NCBI GenBank assembly: GCA_021442155.1
Contig: CM038232.1
Location: 66,383,555 to 66,447,554 of the forward strand
DNA: 64,000 nt
From: Cymbidium sinense
Lineage: Eukaryota > Streptophyta > Magnoliopsida > Asparagales > Orchidaceae
Direction of reading: 5' to 3'
Shown here in pieces: positions 1-12,247 of the stretch. The position numbers were made by a program, and so were the translations under genes. The notes beneath the pieces were generated by a model. The model did no database searches and was not told the DNA's origin. It saw nothing but the letters and a program-made list of their open reading frames with translations. Each line of letters begins with the position of its first letter. Position 1 is the first letter of the stretch.

Positions 1-2830
1 AAGAGAAGAGACAAGAAGACAAAGATTGTAATAGAGAGGGCATGTAAGATGAATACCTAGTGTATACTTAGCTCACTCAGCCCAGACCAAGTTGCAACTC
101 ACCCAATGACCAAGGGATCAAACTAGGTCAAGTGCAGCTTTTAGCAAGGAACTCGCCACCTTGCTAGAAGAGCTCGCCACAATTCACTAGGTGAACTTGT
201 TTGAACTACCCATCAAAGATACTTGATTAGGAAACTTGTCGATCACTAAGATAGATGACTCAGCAATGACTCATTAAGATGTCTCATATGAAAAGCCATA
301 TCAGCAGAAGGCCACCTCTACCATACCAGACTTATTCACGTGTTTGTATTAGAGTAGTCTATTGTGTCTTTGTCTATCATTCTTATTATTTATTATTTAT
401 GATAGAGTGTTTTCTCTAGCTTACAAATCTTATAAATGCATGGTAAGGAGACGCATTTAGCAACTTTTGTCTTGGTCTTTATAATAGAGGCAGACTTTAT
501 GCTATATATTTTGTTCTTTGATTGACTAATAAAAAAGCTCTTCAATTTTTTTTATTTTTCTCTACTCTGCTTGCCCAAGAATTTTATACTCTCTTTTTCT
601 CCTTTCTCTCAGCTTCATTAAGTTAGCTTCGCAGGCAAGGTCTAATGTTGTTCACGGACAATCTAGGATCCAACATAAAAGGGAGGTGCAATTTTGGGAG
701 AATAAGAGACAAGAGATGGATGAAGTCAAGGACTTGGCTGGGTAGTATAAGTTTTTTTATTTTTTTACGAGTATGAGATAAGAAAGTGACCTCACTTGTC
801 ACCAAGGCATAGGAGGTGCAAAAATACAATGATTTAATGGGCATACAAGAATTTAGGAAGGATTTTGATAAGAGGCAAAGCTTTTTATATTAATTTTAAT
901 TTTTTATGTATAATTATGAATAATAATTCTAACTCTAATTGATTAACAATTATAATAATTATTATTATTAAATTTATTTCAAAATGTTTGATTGGTTGTA
1001 ATTATAATTCGTGTAATATTTTATTTTAATTTTGATTTAATTTTAATTTTAAAAAAAATTAACATGTGATGATCCTCAGAATATCTCATTGTTCTTGTAT
1101 GTTGAAATTCATATCATCATCTTGCATGCAAGTAAATTTTGTATTTTGGTTTCATGCCATTGATTGGATGCTCCTTAAATAATTTCATCATTTAAAATGC
1201 ATTGACATGGTATGTTTCATAAACAAACAACATTTGGGTGTCTTCAATTGCAATCAAGCATTTTAGACCTGATTTGCGTAATATCATGTCAATAGTTCAT
1301 ATTTTCATCATACAATGATTTATCTATAAGAGAATACCTTGGGAATCTTTGGCACTGCATATGTCTCGGAGCAATCTATTTTAAGAAGTGACGCTCGTAA
1401 CTATGCTCGCGATTGTGGTGATTCAAAATAAATTCATGTAAATTTGCGTCTTTCATCTGTCATCTTCATCATATTTTGATTGGATCATATGTGGGATAGG
1501 TGCAAAGGTCAATAATGGTTTGAGATCAAAGATGTTGGTTTTGAAAGTAGTGAAAAAAGCTTCACATATGCTAGATGTATAATCTTGAGGATCAAAAATA
1601 TGAGAAGGAAGATGACTTAGTGTAGCAAAAAGCATTCTGTCAATGTTTCTCTAAAAACTTGTTTTTTTAGGTTTATAATTTAATAATATTGTTTAGCATG
1701 GACATCCATAATCGTTAGCTTATAATTTTAGTTAATAAGCAAGTAAGGCTGGTTATAGTTTGAATTTTAACAGTCATATCATACTGTATAATCTTGATCA
1801 TATAGCCTGATTAGCTTGATCTCAATATAGATTGAAGATAATACTATATAATTCATAGGCATATTTAATTGATAATGCATACTTGATTCTTCATTTTAAT
1901 ACTAGAATAAAAATATTATATTATATACTGTATCATACTGTATCAATAGATCAAGTTAGTTAAATTAAGATTACTTTATTAATATCGTTGATTGAACTTA
2001 TAATTAAATGTAAGGTCGAACCAAATCATGCTACACAATACAAAATCGTATGATATGATCGACTTTATTGATTTTTCTTTGATTAAATTATTATTTAGTT
2101 CTATTTGTGATTGTGTCATAGTCATGCTAACTTCCTCACTAATTTAAATAAAATAATTTTAAGGAATCAAAAATTAAAAATTCTCTTACTTGAAGCTTGA
2201 TTTTATGATGGCTATTTAATCCTTGGGCTTTTCAGGCCAGCTTCATTTTAGTAATAAATCCTCTTTAATGTACTTAATACTTGATTTGCAGTTAACGTCT
2301 ATCTTAAGCAACTTGCTCACACGTATGTTAAACTTGCGTAAAATATGTAGACCAAAGTAGAATTGTGAGCATCAACAGCTCATGGGGTTGCACTTCCATC
2401 TAACTAATACAAGGCTTTAGCATTACTTATTCTAGCATAACGTAATTGGCAGTTTAAAGCCAAAAAGGTGCAAATTAAGTAAAAGATATGATGTATTTAA
2501 TGCTCAATATCCTCGTTCTCCAGACAACATGCCACCAATTACCACCATACCTTTTCAATCGTGACCACCCTTGAACACCTACAAAAAGGGTACCCAACTC
2601 TCTCCAGGACAGCCTGAGAGATCTCATCTGAAGCTGATCAATCAATCTCATGAAAGCTACCAGCTAAAGTTGAGTAATCAAACTCAATGACATTGAGTAG
2701 AATGGGATTCAACTTGCATATTGTTTGCTGCCTAGAAGGACGACCCTTGTCATGCTATCTTATCAATCGTGACCTCGACAATGCTACCAGCTGCTTAAAA
2801 GTCCCTTGAATAGCTTTGTTTGCTGACTTT
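1..2830. other. No recognisable gene or element
   Basis: The stretch is AT-rich and I see no coding region of recognisable family on either strand. The longest open frames are 60-73 codons and carry no motif. A very AT-rich block at about 880-1060 is made of ATTTTAATT-like runs and could be a worn MITE, but I could not define its ends. If the PRT1-like exons near 10 kb belong to a gene that starts upstream, this could be intron. Confidence 0.5.
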
Positions 2831-3641
2831 GGCCTTGTCACTCTTTGCTTTGGAACCACATATGTTTCAAGATACCAAACCAACTAAACTTTTGTATTTT
2901 AGATCTGTTTGAGTGAAATTAAAACTCATAGATTGTGGATAGTCAAGCATGTGCCGGAGCTTGTTGGTCATTTTAGTATTTCTGAACCATCTAGTCAAGA
3001 TGACATGACAATTCTTTTGACTACAAATGAGTCAAAATCAATATCAAAAGCATTTTCTCATCACACTGCTACCATGATTTGCATGGAATACTTGAGAGGA
3101 TGGAGCCTATGGTGATTAATTTGGCGCTTTGGATATTACAATCCTCTAACATTAGTAGACTTGTTTTATTTATAGACTTGGGATGATAAAACCATGCGAC
3201 CTTGATCAGTTTTTCTTTCATCCACAAAACCAAACCCAAGCCTTATTCTTGTGCCTAAATGATCTCCTTAATTAGGCCTTGTCACTCTTTTCTTTGAAAC
3301 CACATGTTTCAAGATACCAAACCAACTAAACTTTTGTATTTTAGATCTGTTTGAGTGAAATTAAAACTCATAGATTGTGGATAGTCAAGCATGTGTTGGA
3401 GCTCATTGGTCATTTTTAGTATTTCGGAACCATCTAGTCAAGATGGCATGACAATTCTTTTGACTACAAATGAGTCAAAATCAATATCAAAAGCATTTTC
3501 TTCTCATCACACTTCTACCATGATTTGCTTGGAATACTTGAAAGGATGGAGCCTATGGTCATTAATTTTTGGCTCGATATTACAATCCTCTCATTAGTAG
3601 ACTTGTTTTATTTATAGACTTGGGATGATAAAACCATGCGA
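2831..3641. repeat. 444-bp tandem duplication, second copy cut short by a LINE
   Basis: The sequence from GGCCTTGTCACTC at 2831 recurs at 3275 and matches almost throughout up to AAACCATGCGA (ending at 3199 and 3641). Unit spacing is 444 bp. The second copy stops where the AAC repeats of the LINE tail begin. Both copies carry the same roughly 68-codon open frame containing SEPSSQD and TTNESKSISKAF. It matches no family I know and is probably not a gene. Small indels separate the copies, so the duplication is not very recent. Confidence 0.85.
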
Positions 3642-6553
3642 ACAACAACAACAAGCCTTAATCCCCCACTAAATTTTTCCATGAATCCTTCTCCATGGTG
3701 TCCTATTATGTGTCAAATTCTCATTTAATTCAAGTATAAGATCATTTTTATACATCTTAACCAAGTCTTTTAGGTCTACCTCTACCTTTCTTAACATAAG
3801 GCAAATCTAATGCATCTACTCTCCTAATCGGGTCATGGACGGACGCTATGTATGTAAACCATCTAAGGCGACTCTCCCTAATCTTATCTACCATTTAATT
3901 CTTTCATTTTAACATACTCTTCTATCTCTAAGAGTAAAGCCACTCATTCACGAGCATCCTCATCTCTCACAACTTAATGTCTTATGCTTCTTGGCCAACA
4001 TTCGCACTATAAGTCATTCAGGTCTTACCACCATCTTATAAAATTTTCTTGAAGTTTAATGGAACTTTTCTATCACATAATAGGCCAGGATGCATTCCTC
4101 CACTTCAACCATCACGAATTCTACTAATAACATCTCCATTTATTTCACCATCATTTTGAACAATAGAGCCTAAATATCAATCGCCACTCTTATTAATGAC
4201 TTGATCACCCAAAAGTCACAACACTATCACTAAAACTTCTACAACTAAAATTACACTCCATATATTCAGATCTACTTAAACAAAACCTTAGACTCTAAAG
4301 TTGACCTCCATAATTCAAGTTTTGTTGGACTCCTCTAGTTTTATCAATAAGAAGAATGTCATCGAAAAGCATACACCAAGGTACATCTTCTTGTAAATGC
4401 CTCGTAAGAACATCCATAACTAAAGTAAAAAAGATAAGGGCTTAATGTTGATCCTTGGTAATCCAACCAAATAGGAAAATATTTTGTCAATCTTCCTTGT
4501 GTTTGGACACAAGTCACTCTAGTATACATATCCTTAATGACTTGAATATAACCAATATTAACTCCTTCGCTCTAGAACTCTCCAAAGAACATCTCTTGAG
4601 ACTTTATCATAAGCTTTCTAAATCAATAAATATCATATGTAGATCTTTCTTACTTTCTATGCTTCTCCATCAAAACTCTTAACAAATGTATAGCATCCAT
4701 AGATCTACGGCATGAAACCAAACCGACAGAGAAACTTCGTATCACATCGTAACCTATGCTCAATTACTTTCTCTCATAATTTTAATGTATACATTAACTT
4801 AATTCCTCTATAATTTGCACACTCATCACCTTTATTCTTAAATAAAGGAACCAACAAACTCTTTCTTCCACTCATCCGCATCTTTTAGTCTTTAAAATAA
4901 CATTAAAAGATTTGTAAGCCAAGAAATTCCTTGATCTCCTAAACATTTTCACACATCTATTGGAATATTATCCGTCCTATGCTTTTCCACATTTCATTTT
5001 CTTTAAAGCTTCACTAACTTCGTGATTTACTAATAATGACGATAAAATGAAATTCTCTATTTTGTTATATGTAAAATCAATCAGATTTTCGATCCTTCAT
5101 TGAAAAGTTTATCAAAATACCTCATCCACCTATTTTCAATATCTTTTCTAAGAAAAGACTTTATTATTTTCATCCTTAATACCTCTCACTTGAACTATGT
5201 CTTTCTCCTATCTCTTGTTTGGCTAACTTATACATACATCTTTCACCTTCTGATATCTAATCTATTGTATAAATCACTAAAAGCTAAATTTTTTCAGATC
5301 ATATATCGCTTTCTTAATCTCTACGCCACTTTATATCTTTCCAATTCTCCAATTTTACATCTAAACCAAGTTTTATAATAACGCTTCTTATTTCTTATCT
5401 TTTCGCACACTCGACTCCACCACCAACTATTCTTATTAAAAGAAGCTTTTCCTTTTGATTCTCCAAGCACATATTTAAGAACTTGCTTAATTTCACTGAT
5501 ATTTTTTCCCACATAACGTTAAATTTTCCTTATGAACATCCCAAATTCTAATTTATCAGTTTGCTCTTAAAAATATTTTATTTGATTCTTTAAGTGTCCC
5601 CATCATCTAATGTGACAATAATTTAGTTTATTTTTTCTCTTACAACCTTTCATCTTAAAATCTAAAACTAATACGCCGTGTACTTAAAATTTCACTTGAA
5701 TGACCTTACAATCTTTACAATCTAAACGATCTATTTTTCTTATCGAAAATAATCAATCAGGTTTTACTAGATCCATTTTTATAAGTAATAATGTTCATCT
5801 CTTTCTTAAATAAAGTATTAGAACTACAAAATCATAAGCTAAGAAAATCTAATATACCCTACCTTCTTCATTACCACTCCAAATCCATAACCACCATGAA
5901 TACTTTTAAAATCTTCTACCACTCTACCAACATGTCCATTTAAATCTCCCACAATAAATATTTTTTTTCTTTGTATTAATCCTCTAATTCATTCCAAAAT
6001 TTTTCTTTTGAGCTTACCTCCAAACCTACTTGAGGAGCATGACACTTATAACATTGATAATCTTGGTATCAACAATAATCTTTATAATTCTATCTCCATC
6101 TATTAATACTTATAACATTATCCTTCAAACTTTTATATAATCACCATTTCTAGTTAGACTTTTACGAATACTAAAGTTTAAAACCTAAACTATCAATCTT
6201 GGCCTTCTACCAACCCATTTAGTTTCTTGAACACATAAAATATTTATTTTTATGAACCATAATATCTATTAATTCCATTAATTTACCGTAAGAATTATAT
6301 TTCAAGATCCTAACTAATTAGTTTCATGGACTAACTTCTTTGCGCATTCGTCCATAATGTGGGAACCCTTGCTTATTTAATCGCAGACGATCGTGACTCT
6401 TTTCACATTCATTGGCGATACAAGGGGGCCCGCAACATTCAATGATTTAAAGGATTCATGTCATGATTATTTCGACAAATTTTACGCTGGCTATCGATTA
6501 CCTAACGCAACCCTCCACTTTTTGCATCTGGACTTGGGACTGGCAATGGTAGT
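3641..6553 (-). mobile_element. RTE-type LINE, near full length, degraded
   Basis: A non-LTR retrotransposon reads right to left. Its 3' tail is the TTG microsatellite typical of plant RTE elements, seen here as (AAC)n at 3641 followed by AAGCCTTAATCCC. The element at 8007-9608 ends the same way. Its 5' end aligns with the element at 62073 (ACTACC, then CCCAAGTCCAG), giving about 2.9 kb. On the - strand there is an endonuclease remnant (GDLNGHVG at about 5926-5955), the WWW linker region (about 5400-5430), a reverse transcriptase remnant with FGFMP (about 4700) and a DDILLIDKTRG active-site region (about 4340-4380). Frameshifts and stops break all frames, so it cannot move itself. No clear target-site duplication was found. 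Confidence 0.85.
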
Positions 6554-7029
6554 ATATGGCTTGATCCTAGTTTCTTAATAGAAATATAGTATATTAATTT
6601 GCCTCTTGAAATTCTTATTGAATCCTCAGACTATTTTGCTTCTAGTTCGGCGACCCTTTTTGGATCTTGCAAGCTTAGAAAATAATGTTGGGAGTGGCTA
6701 TTGTATTATCAAAAGAGGACATGACATACCTTGGCTTTATGACTTATAATCGACAAATTGTTGTCACGTCTATGTTTATGCTGTCAGAACCTACACTGAA
6801 ATAACTGAATTAGATATTCTTTCATCCTTATGTAAACATCATGGTTGTCCATGTGTTTCTTAAATTTAGTTTCCAAACTTAGTGTAACTTGAGGAACAAC
6901 TCTTTATAATACCCTAATAATTAATTTGATAGTATCCCTGCTCTTATTACCTTCCTAATATACAATAGCTTATAAATATCCTAAAGAATTAAATTTTAAT
7001 AACATTCTTCTATGTTGTTGATACAATAA
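6554..7029. other. Unannotated spacer
   Basis: This lies between the LINE 5' end and a MITE-like element. I see no coding signal, RNA gene or repeat here. The first bases (CTTGATCCTAGTTTCTT) loosely resemble what follows the first copy of the 2831-3199 duplication (CTTGATCAGTTTTTCTT). They may be the continuation of the second copy beyond the LINE. Confidence 0.4.
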
Positions 7030-7372
7030 ACTAGTGGGTTTAAGATCAAATTGATCCCTCAACTATTTATGAAGGACCAATTTAGTCCCAGACTAAACAG
7101 GAGGACCAATTTGATCCCTTGACTATTTGATCAAGTCCTTCTGTGGTGCGTCGCATGACTGAAAATGAGACGAGGGTAGGGATTATTAGTTATCTATTTA
7201 TTTTTATTTTTTGTTATTCTGAAATGCCCTGTAGTATTCATTATTTCTCTACAACTTTCTGTTAAATTTCAAATGGAAGGATCAACTCCATTGATCATCA
7301 AGGATCAATTATTGCATTAAATTCTTCATAAATAGTTGAGGGACTAATTTGATTTTAAACCCATGAACTAGT
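7030..7372. mobile_element. MITE-like element with long terminal inverted repeats
   Basis: A 343-bp segment has matching inverted ends. The left end reads ACTAGTGGGTTTAAGATC and continues to ACTATTTATGAAG at 7074. The right end (7324-7372) is its reverse complement with a few changes and a 4-base insertion. The interior has no coding capacity. The form fits a non-autonomous DNA transposon, but I could not fix the outer boundary or a target duplication, so the superfamily is open. It lies in non-coding DNA upstream of the PRT1-like exons. Confidence 0.7.
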
Positions 7373-7992
7373 GTTATATCTGTGACCTCATACCAACCTC
7401 TTGTCAAATAAGAGGAAGTATTACAACATATTTTGTTTAGATCCAACGGTTACCTTGTCCCGACAAATAAGACCACTACCTGTTTGTACCTATATGATTA
7501 GCAGGAACATTTCACTATATGTTGTTGATCCTTAAGACAAGTTACACTAACCATAGTAGCAATAATGGAGCCAGTTATTTATTTATTTAATTTTTTTTTT
7601 TTTGTAACAGCGGGGCACAAATGTGACTTTGTTTCTAAATTTGTAGCATGTTGCTTTCATATGTATCATCTAAAATTGATAAATTTAATTTTGATAACTT
7701 CATATGACTTTTTTCTTTTAAAATTATGCAAACTGCAACATTAAAATTTTAATAACAAATAAATCAAGTTTTTTTATAGAAATTTTATATCATCAAAATT
7801 TTCTCCAATTACAAATCTTTTAAAATTTCATCTTATTCAAAAAATAAAAAATAAATATACTTAAAAATATTCATTAGTGTTGGTTTTACACTCTATTATT
7901 ATACCTAATTAATCATTCAAGCTAAAGTTGTTCAAATTAACACAAAGAAAATATATAAAATTTATTTATTTAGAAAATTGATTTTTTTTAAA
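7373..7992. other. Unannotated AT-rich spacer
   Basis: This is AT-rich sequence with poly-T and poly-A runs. No coding or structural RNA signal is seen. It ends at the putative target-site duplication of the next LINE. Confidence 0.4.
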
Positions 7993-8005
7993 TGCAAAAA
8001 AAAAA
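7993..8005. repeat. Putative LINE target-site duplication, left copy
   Basis: TGC followed by an A-run matches TGC plus ten A at 9609-9621, directly flanking the truncated LINE. The low complexity of the A-run weakens the case, but the shared TGC and exact placement fit target-primed reverse transcription. Confidence 0.55.
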
Positions 8006-8006
8006 A

Positions 8007-9608
8007 TAGCTTTTAGTGATTTATACAATAGATTAGATACCAATGAAGGTGAAAGATATATGTATAAGTTAGTAGCCAGAATAGATGGAAGTAAAGAGCG
8101 TAGTTGAGTGAGACATGTAAGGATAAAAATAATAAATGCTTTTTTTAGAAAGGATATTGAAAATGAATGGTGGATATTTTTGATAAACTTTTCGATGAAG
8201 GATCACGAAATACGATTGATTTAGCATATATAAACAAAATAAGAAAATTTCATTTTATCGTCGTATTAGTAAATCTAAGTTAGTGAAGCTTTAAAAGAAA
8301 ATGAAATGTGGAAAGCGGTAAGAATCGAGATAATATTCATAGAAGATGTGAAAATGTTTAGGAGATCGAGAACTTGGCTTACAAATCTTTTTTAATATCA
8401 TTTAAAGACTAAAAAATGTTAGGTGAAAAAAAAAGTTTATTAGCTCTATTTTAAGAATAAGGTGATGCACATGCAAATTATAGAAAATTGAGTTAATGTG
8501 TCATCTTAAAGATTATGGGAGAAGAGTAATTGACGTAGCGATGTGATGCAGTTTCCACGGTTGGTTTCATGCCAGGTAGATCTACTATGGATGATATACA
8601 TTTGTTAAGGGGTTTGATGGAGTAGCATAGAGAAAGTAAAGAGGATCTACATATGATATTTATTGATTTAGAGAAAGCTTATGATAAAGTTTCAAGAGAT
8701 GTTCTTTGAGAGTTCAGAGTAAAATGAGTTAATATTCAAGTCATTAAGGATATGTATATCTTAACTTGTGTCCAAACACAAGGAGGATTGACAAAATATT
8801 TTTCTATTTCGCTTGGATTACATCTAGACCTTCAGCCTTATCTTTTACTTTAGTTTTGGATGTTCTTACTAGACATTTACAAGAAGATGTATCTTGGTGT
8901 ATGCTTTTGTGATGATATTCTTCTTGTTGATAAGACTAGAGGAGTCCAACGTAAACTTGAATTATGGAGGTCAACTCTAGAGTCTCGCTTAAGTAGATCT
9001 AAAACTGAATATATGGAGTTTAATTTTAGTTGTAGTTCTAGTGGTGTTGTGATATTAGTGAACAAGTCATTAATAAGAGAGAGCTTTATATTTTGTTCAA
9101 AATGATGGTGAAATAGAGAGATGTTATTAGAATTCAAGTTGGATGGTTGAAGTGGAGGAATACATCTGACCATTATGATGTAAGAACTTAAACTTAAGGA
9201 AAATTTTATAAGATGGTAAGACTGAATTTATTATGCAATGTTCAAAAAGAGAAGCATAAGACTAAGTTAAGTGTTAGATGATGCTTAGGATGAGTGGCTT
9301 TACTCTTAGAGATAGAATGCAAAATGAGTATATTCGGGAAAAAGTTGGAGTAGCTCAGGTATAGATAAGATTAGGAGAGTCACCTGTGGTTTGGCCACAT
9401 AAAGTTTCCGTCCATAATGACAGAGAGTAGATGCAGATTTGCCTTTATGTTAAGAAAGGTAGATGTAGATCAAAAAAGACTTTAAGATGTATAAAAATGA
9501 TCTTAGATACTTGATTTAAATGAGAATTTGACACATAATAGGACAAATGGAGACAAAGGATTCATATAGCCGACCCCACCTAGTGGGATTAAGGCTTGTT
9601 GTTGTTGT
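8007..9608 (+). mobile_element. RTE-type LINE, 5'-truncated, degraded
   Basis: The element starts inside the unit: TAGCTTTTAGTGATTTATAC matches the element near 63354. It ends with GGGATTAAGGC and TTG repeats at about 9590-9608. The segments TGC plus A-run at 7993-8005 and 9609-9621 look like a target-site duplication made by target-primed insertion. Reverse transcriptase motifs lie in several frames: FMPGRSTMDDIHLL at about 8565-8605, FIDLEKAYDKVSRD at about 8656-8700, and an active-site box FCDDILLVDK at about 8900-8935, where the family usually has FADD. Multiple stops and shifts make it a pseudo-element. Confidence 0.88.
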
Positions 9609-9621
9609 TGCAAAAAAAAAA
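9609..9621. repeat. Putative LINE target-site duplication, right copy
   Basis: This is the partner of 7993-8005. It begins immediately after the TTG tail of the LINE. Confidence 0.55.
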
Positions 9622-9923
9622 TTTATAGACAACAATAGAGTTAAAAATAAATTAAAGACGGCTTAGTCAAAGATAATAGTTCAATTGGACAAATAATTGT
9701 CGATTAAACCAATGATGTCTCTTGAATTTTTTTTAAATATTTTCACTTTTAAAAAACTTGTCCCTTAGAAATTTTAAGTGGCGCTAATTGATTAAATTTA
9801 GAAAAACTAAAAAAATTAAGGGATTCTAATTTTTAAGGGAGCTCCTCCCTCCATGAATCCACCCATGAATTGTAGGATAAGAACTTCTAGATAACTAGAG
9901 GCTAATTACTATTTTTATTGCAG

Positions 9924-10860
9924 GTGTTTCCAGCAAGGGTGGTCATCTCCATCTAGATGAAGACTTGTCAAGAGCTAATTTTAATGTCGGCTGTGATTCT
10001 TGTGGGGTGAGTTCCATTCATGTGCATGTCTTTTCAACATCCTGGTTGAGCATTTTCTTTATAACTGGTTGATCGACTATTTTTCATTAAAAGAGCCGAC
10101 TAAATGGATCTCTAGACTTTTTAGTTGTCTATTTTAATGCCATCCTTTTCCAAATATTCAATTCGGCCCCATAACCCAGCAAATTTGAACCAATTTGATC
10201 ATATGGCCAACTTCTTCATTTCTTTGGAGGAAATTGATCGAGTGAAGCTTTCTATGTTGGATTTTTTATACTTTTGAGGTCAATCTTTTTAGTTTAAGCT
10301 AATGTTAAATAGCTAAATAGTCCAGAATTCCCTTATGTAGAAGTTCTCTTTGCCTATTTCTACACTATGAAATGACAATTTGATGGTGGCTCCAATTTGG
10401 TTTAAATTCAGTGAGCAGACGAACTAAATTCAATCCTTGATATAAATTTAGGATTTAGACACACCTTAAATAATTTAGAGATCATTTTGATCATTTACTC
10501 CTTCCATCACCCCTTCATCTTTTATTGCAGATGTACCCCATTATTGGAAAAAGATACAAATGCAAAGATTGCAAAGAAGTCATTGGTTTCGATCTGTGTG
10601 AATCTTGCTATAACACCAGTTCTAAGCTTCCAGGCAGGTTCAACCAGCAGCACAAACCCGACCATCGGTTCGAACTCGTTGATTCGCATATGTTACACAA
10701 GATACTGCTGCTAAGATCCATATCAATGGAGGAACCATATCATGAACAAGCTCCCTCTGAAGATCACGTTCTTTTGGATGAAACAGATCAAAATGCTGGT
10801 ATCAGTACCAACAATGAGAATATTGATAGCACTCATCCAAGTGAAAATGGAAACACTTAA
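9924..10860 (+). CDS. PRT1-like: PRT1-like E3 ubiquitin ligase, last two exons (ZZ zinc finger and C-terminus)
   Basis: Two exons can be read: 9924-10006 (after TTGCAG, before GTGAGT) and 10531-10860 (after TTGCAG, ending in TAA). The splice is phase 0 after a glycine. Together they encode a ZZ-type zinc finger with all expected ligands: CDSC at the end of the first exon, then CKDC, CESC and HKPDH in the second. It is followed by an acidic, Ser/Asn-rich tail. The flanking text (YPIIGKRYKCKDCKE, SKLPGRFNQQH) is characteristic of plant PRT1, an N-recognin that ubiquitinates proteins bearing bulky aromatic N-terminal residues. PRT1 also has two RING fingers upstream of the ZZ domain. I did not find RING exons between 1 and 9923. 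The gene could therefore start outside the window with long, transposon-filled introns, or this could be a severed 3' end. The exons themselves show no stops or shifts. Confidence 0.8.
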
Positions 10861-11791
10861 AATGAGAATCAATGTATTTAATTATACATACTTATTCTTC
10901 TACTGTTGGTCTGTTCATCTAACACAAATAGTGACATTTGTTTATGCAGTGTTAATATATAGACACATAAATATGAAAAAAAATAATAATGTTCTGTATA
11001 TCTTTTCTCTCTTGTTAAACCAAGTGGTTCCTAGTTACATAACTAGCACTTAAAACTTTTATATTTATAGAATTAGCACCAATTTTATGTTTTGAACTAA
11101 GAAACTACTGTATTTATACTTGCTTTGATTACATTAAAGCAGGAGGGTGCTAGTTTTGTAAATAATGAGTGGTACGTATGTAATTACCTCATATTTGGGA
11201 TAACACCTCTTTATATTCTACTCAAATTTGGTGCCCATTAGTTCTATCTTTCAAATCTGTGCTTATTTCTTTCTATTTGCACTATTCCTAGTGATCCTTT
11301 TGTTCATCTGCCATGGAGAGATTTTAAATAATTTGAATTTGCTTTTATACTTTTGTTGAAAATTCATGATTTATCTTCTTTCTTTTTACAGTCAGTCGCC
11401 ATGCATTTTTTACGTTGGTTGGTGGGCAGCTGACATCATGTACCAATTAATTTTAAGTATGACAGCGTAATTTTTAAAACCTTAAAAGCATTACAAATTA
11501 CCCTAAATCGGTGTTAAGGGTTTAGTGTTGGATGTTTTTTTTTTGTCCTTCAATACTTAAAATGTAAAGTGGTGTTTTACAAATCAGTGCATCCATGATT
11601 TATATATTATGCATAGATACATTTTGTGTATATAACAATTATTTAATTAATCAAATTTAAAATATAGGTAATCATATTTTAATAAATAATAATAATGTTT
11701 AGCTATTCAAAATTAAAAGGATACAAATAAAGATAGAAATAATAAAGTGTTGAAAGAATAGTTGAGAGTCAAGAATACTCATAAAATTAAA
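10861..11791 (+). other. 3' flank of the PRT1-like gene
   Basis: Directly after the stop codon the sequence is AT-rich, with poly-A-signal-like AATAAT at about 10982-10987 and T-rich stretches. That is plausible 3' UTR and terminator sequence. The remainder to the MITE has no coding signal I can recognise. Confidence 0.4.
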
Positions 11792-12239
11792 TAGAGGTGT
11801 TAATTTTGGTCGATAGGTTGGGTTTAGGTTGGACTTGAATTTGCCTCAAATTTAATATTTTTAACCTAAATTTATCCCAATTTTTAAATGGGTCAAAAGT
11901 CTCATTTTGAATTTGGCCCATCTTTAACTCAATTGATCTAGACATAACTCAAATGATCTGATTGTAGGTACATTTTAAATCAAAATTAACTCAAAATCAA
12001 GTCAAATTTGATTTTGTGGGTAAAAAATTGAGTTAGGTTTAGATTTGTATGCCAAAGTTGAGTCAAATTTGAGATGATAGATCAAAATTGAGTTATTTTG
12101 GATTGACTGGACAATTTGAATCAAATATTAAATCGATAAATTTTATAAACATGAACTCGACATGAAAATTAATCAAGTCAACTCGAATTTAAAATATTCA
12201 AATCAGGTTATCATGTTGAGTCAAGTTTTGACATTCCTA
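11792..12239. mobile_element. hAT-type MITE with 8-bp target-site duplication
   Basis: A 448-bp element begins TAGAGGTGTTAATTTTGG and ends with TTTTGACATTCCTA, its approximate inverse. It is flanked by AAATTAAA (11784-11791) and AAATTAAG (12240-12247), 7 of 8 bases identical. An 8-bp duplication and TAGRGGTGT-type ends are typical of non-autonomous hAT elements in plants. The interior is built from GGGTTTAGGTTGG and TCAAATTTGA-like phrases with no coding potential. Confidence 0.75.
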
Positions 12240-12247
12240 AAATTAAG

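Noticed and set aside
2909..3597. Pair of similar 68-codon ORFs as a duplicated gene
   Set aside because: They are the same stretch in the two duplication copies, match no family I know, have no introns or regulatory context, and diverge by indels.
3641..6568. Target-site duplication around the first LINE
   Set aside because: Candidate flanks (ATGCGA.. and ATATGGC..) are too dissimilar to call.
6393..6578. 61-codon ORF on the + strand
   Set aside because: It is antisense to the 5' leader of the RTE LINE.
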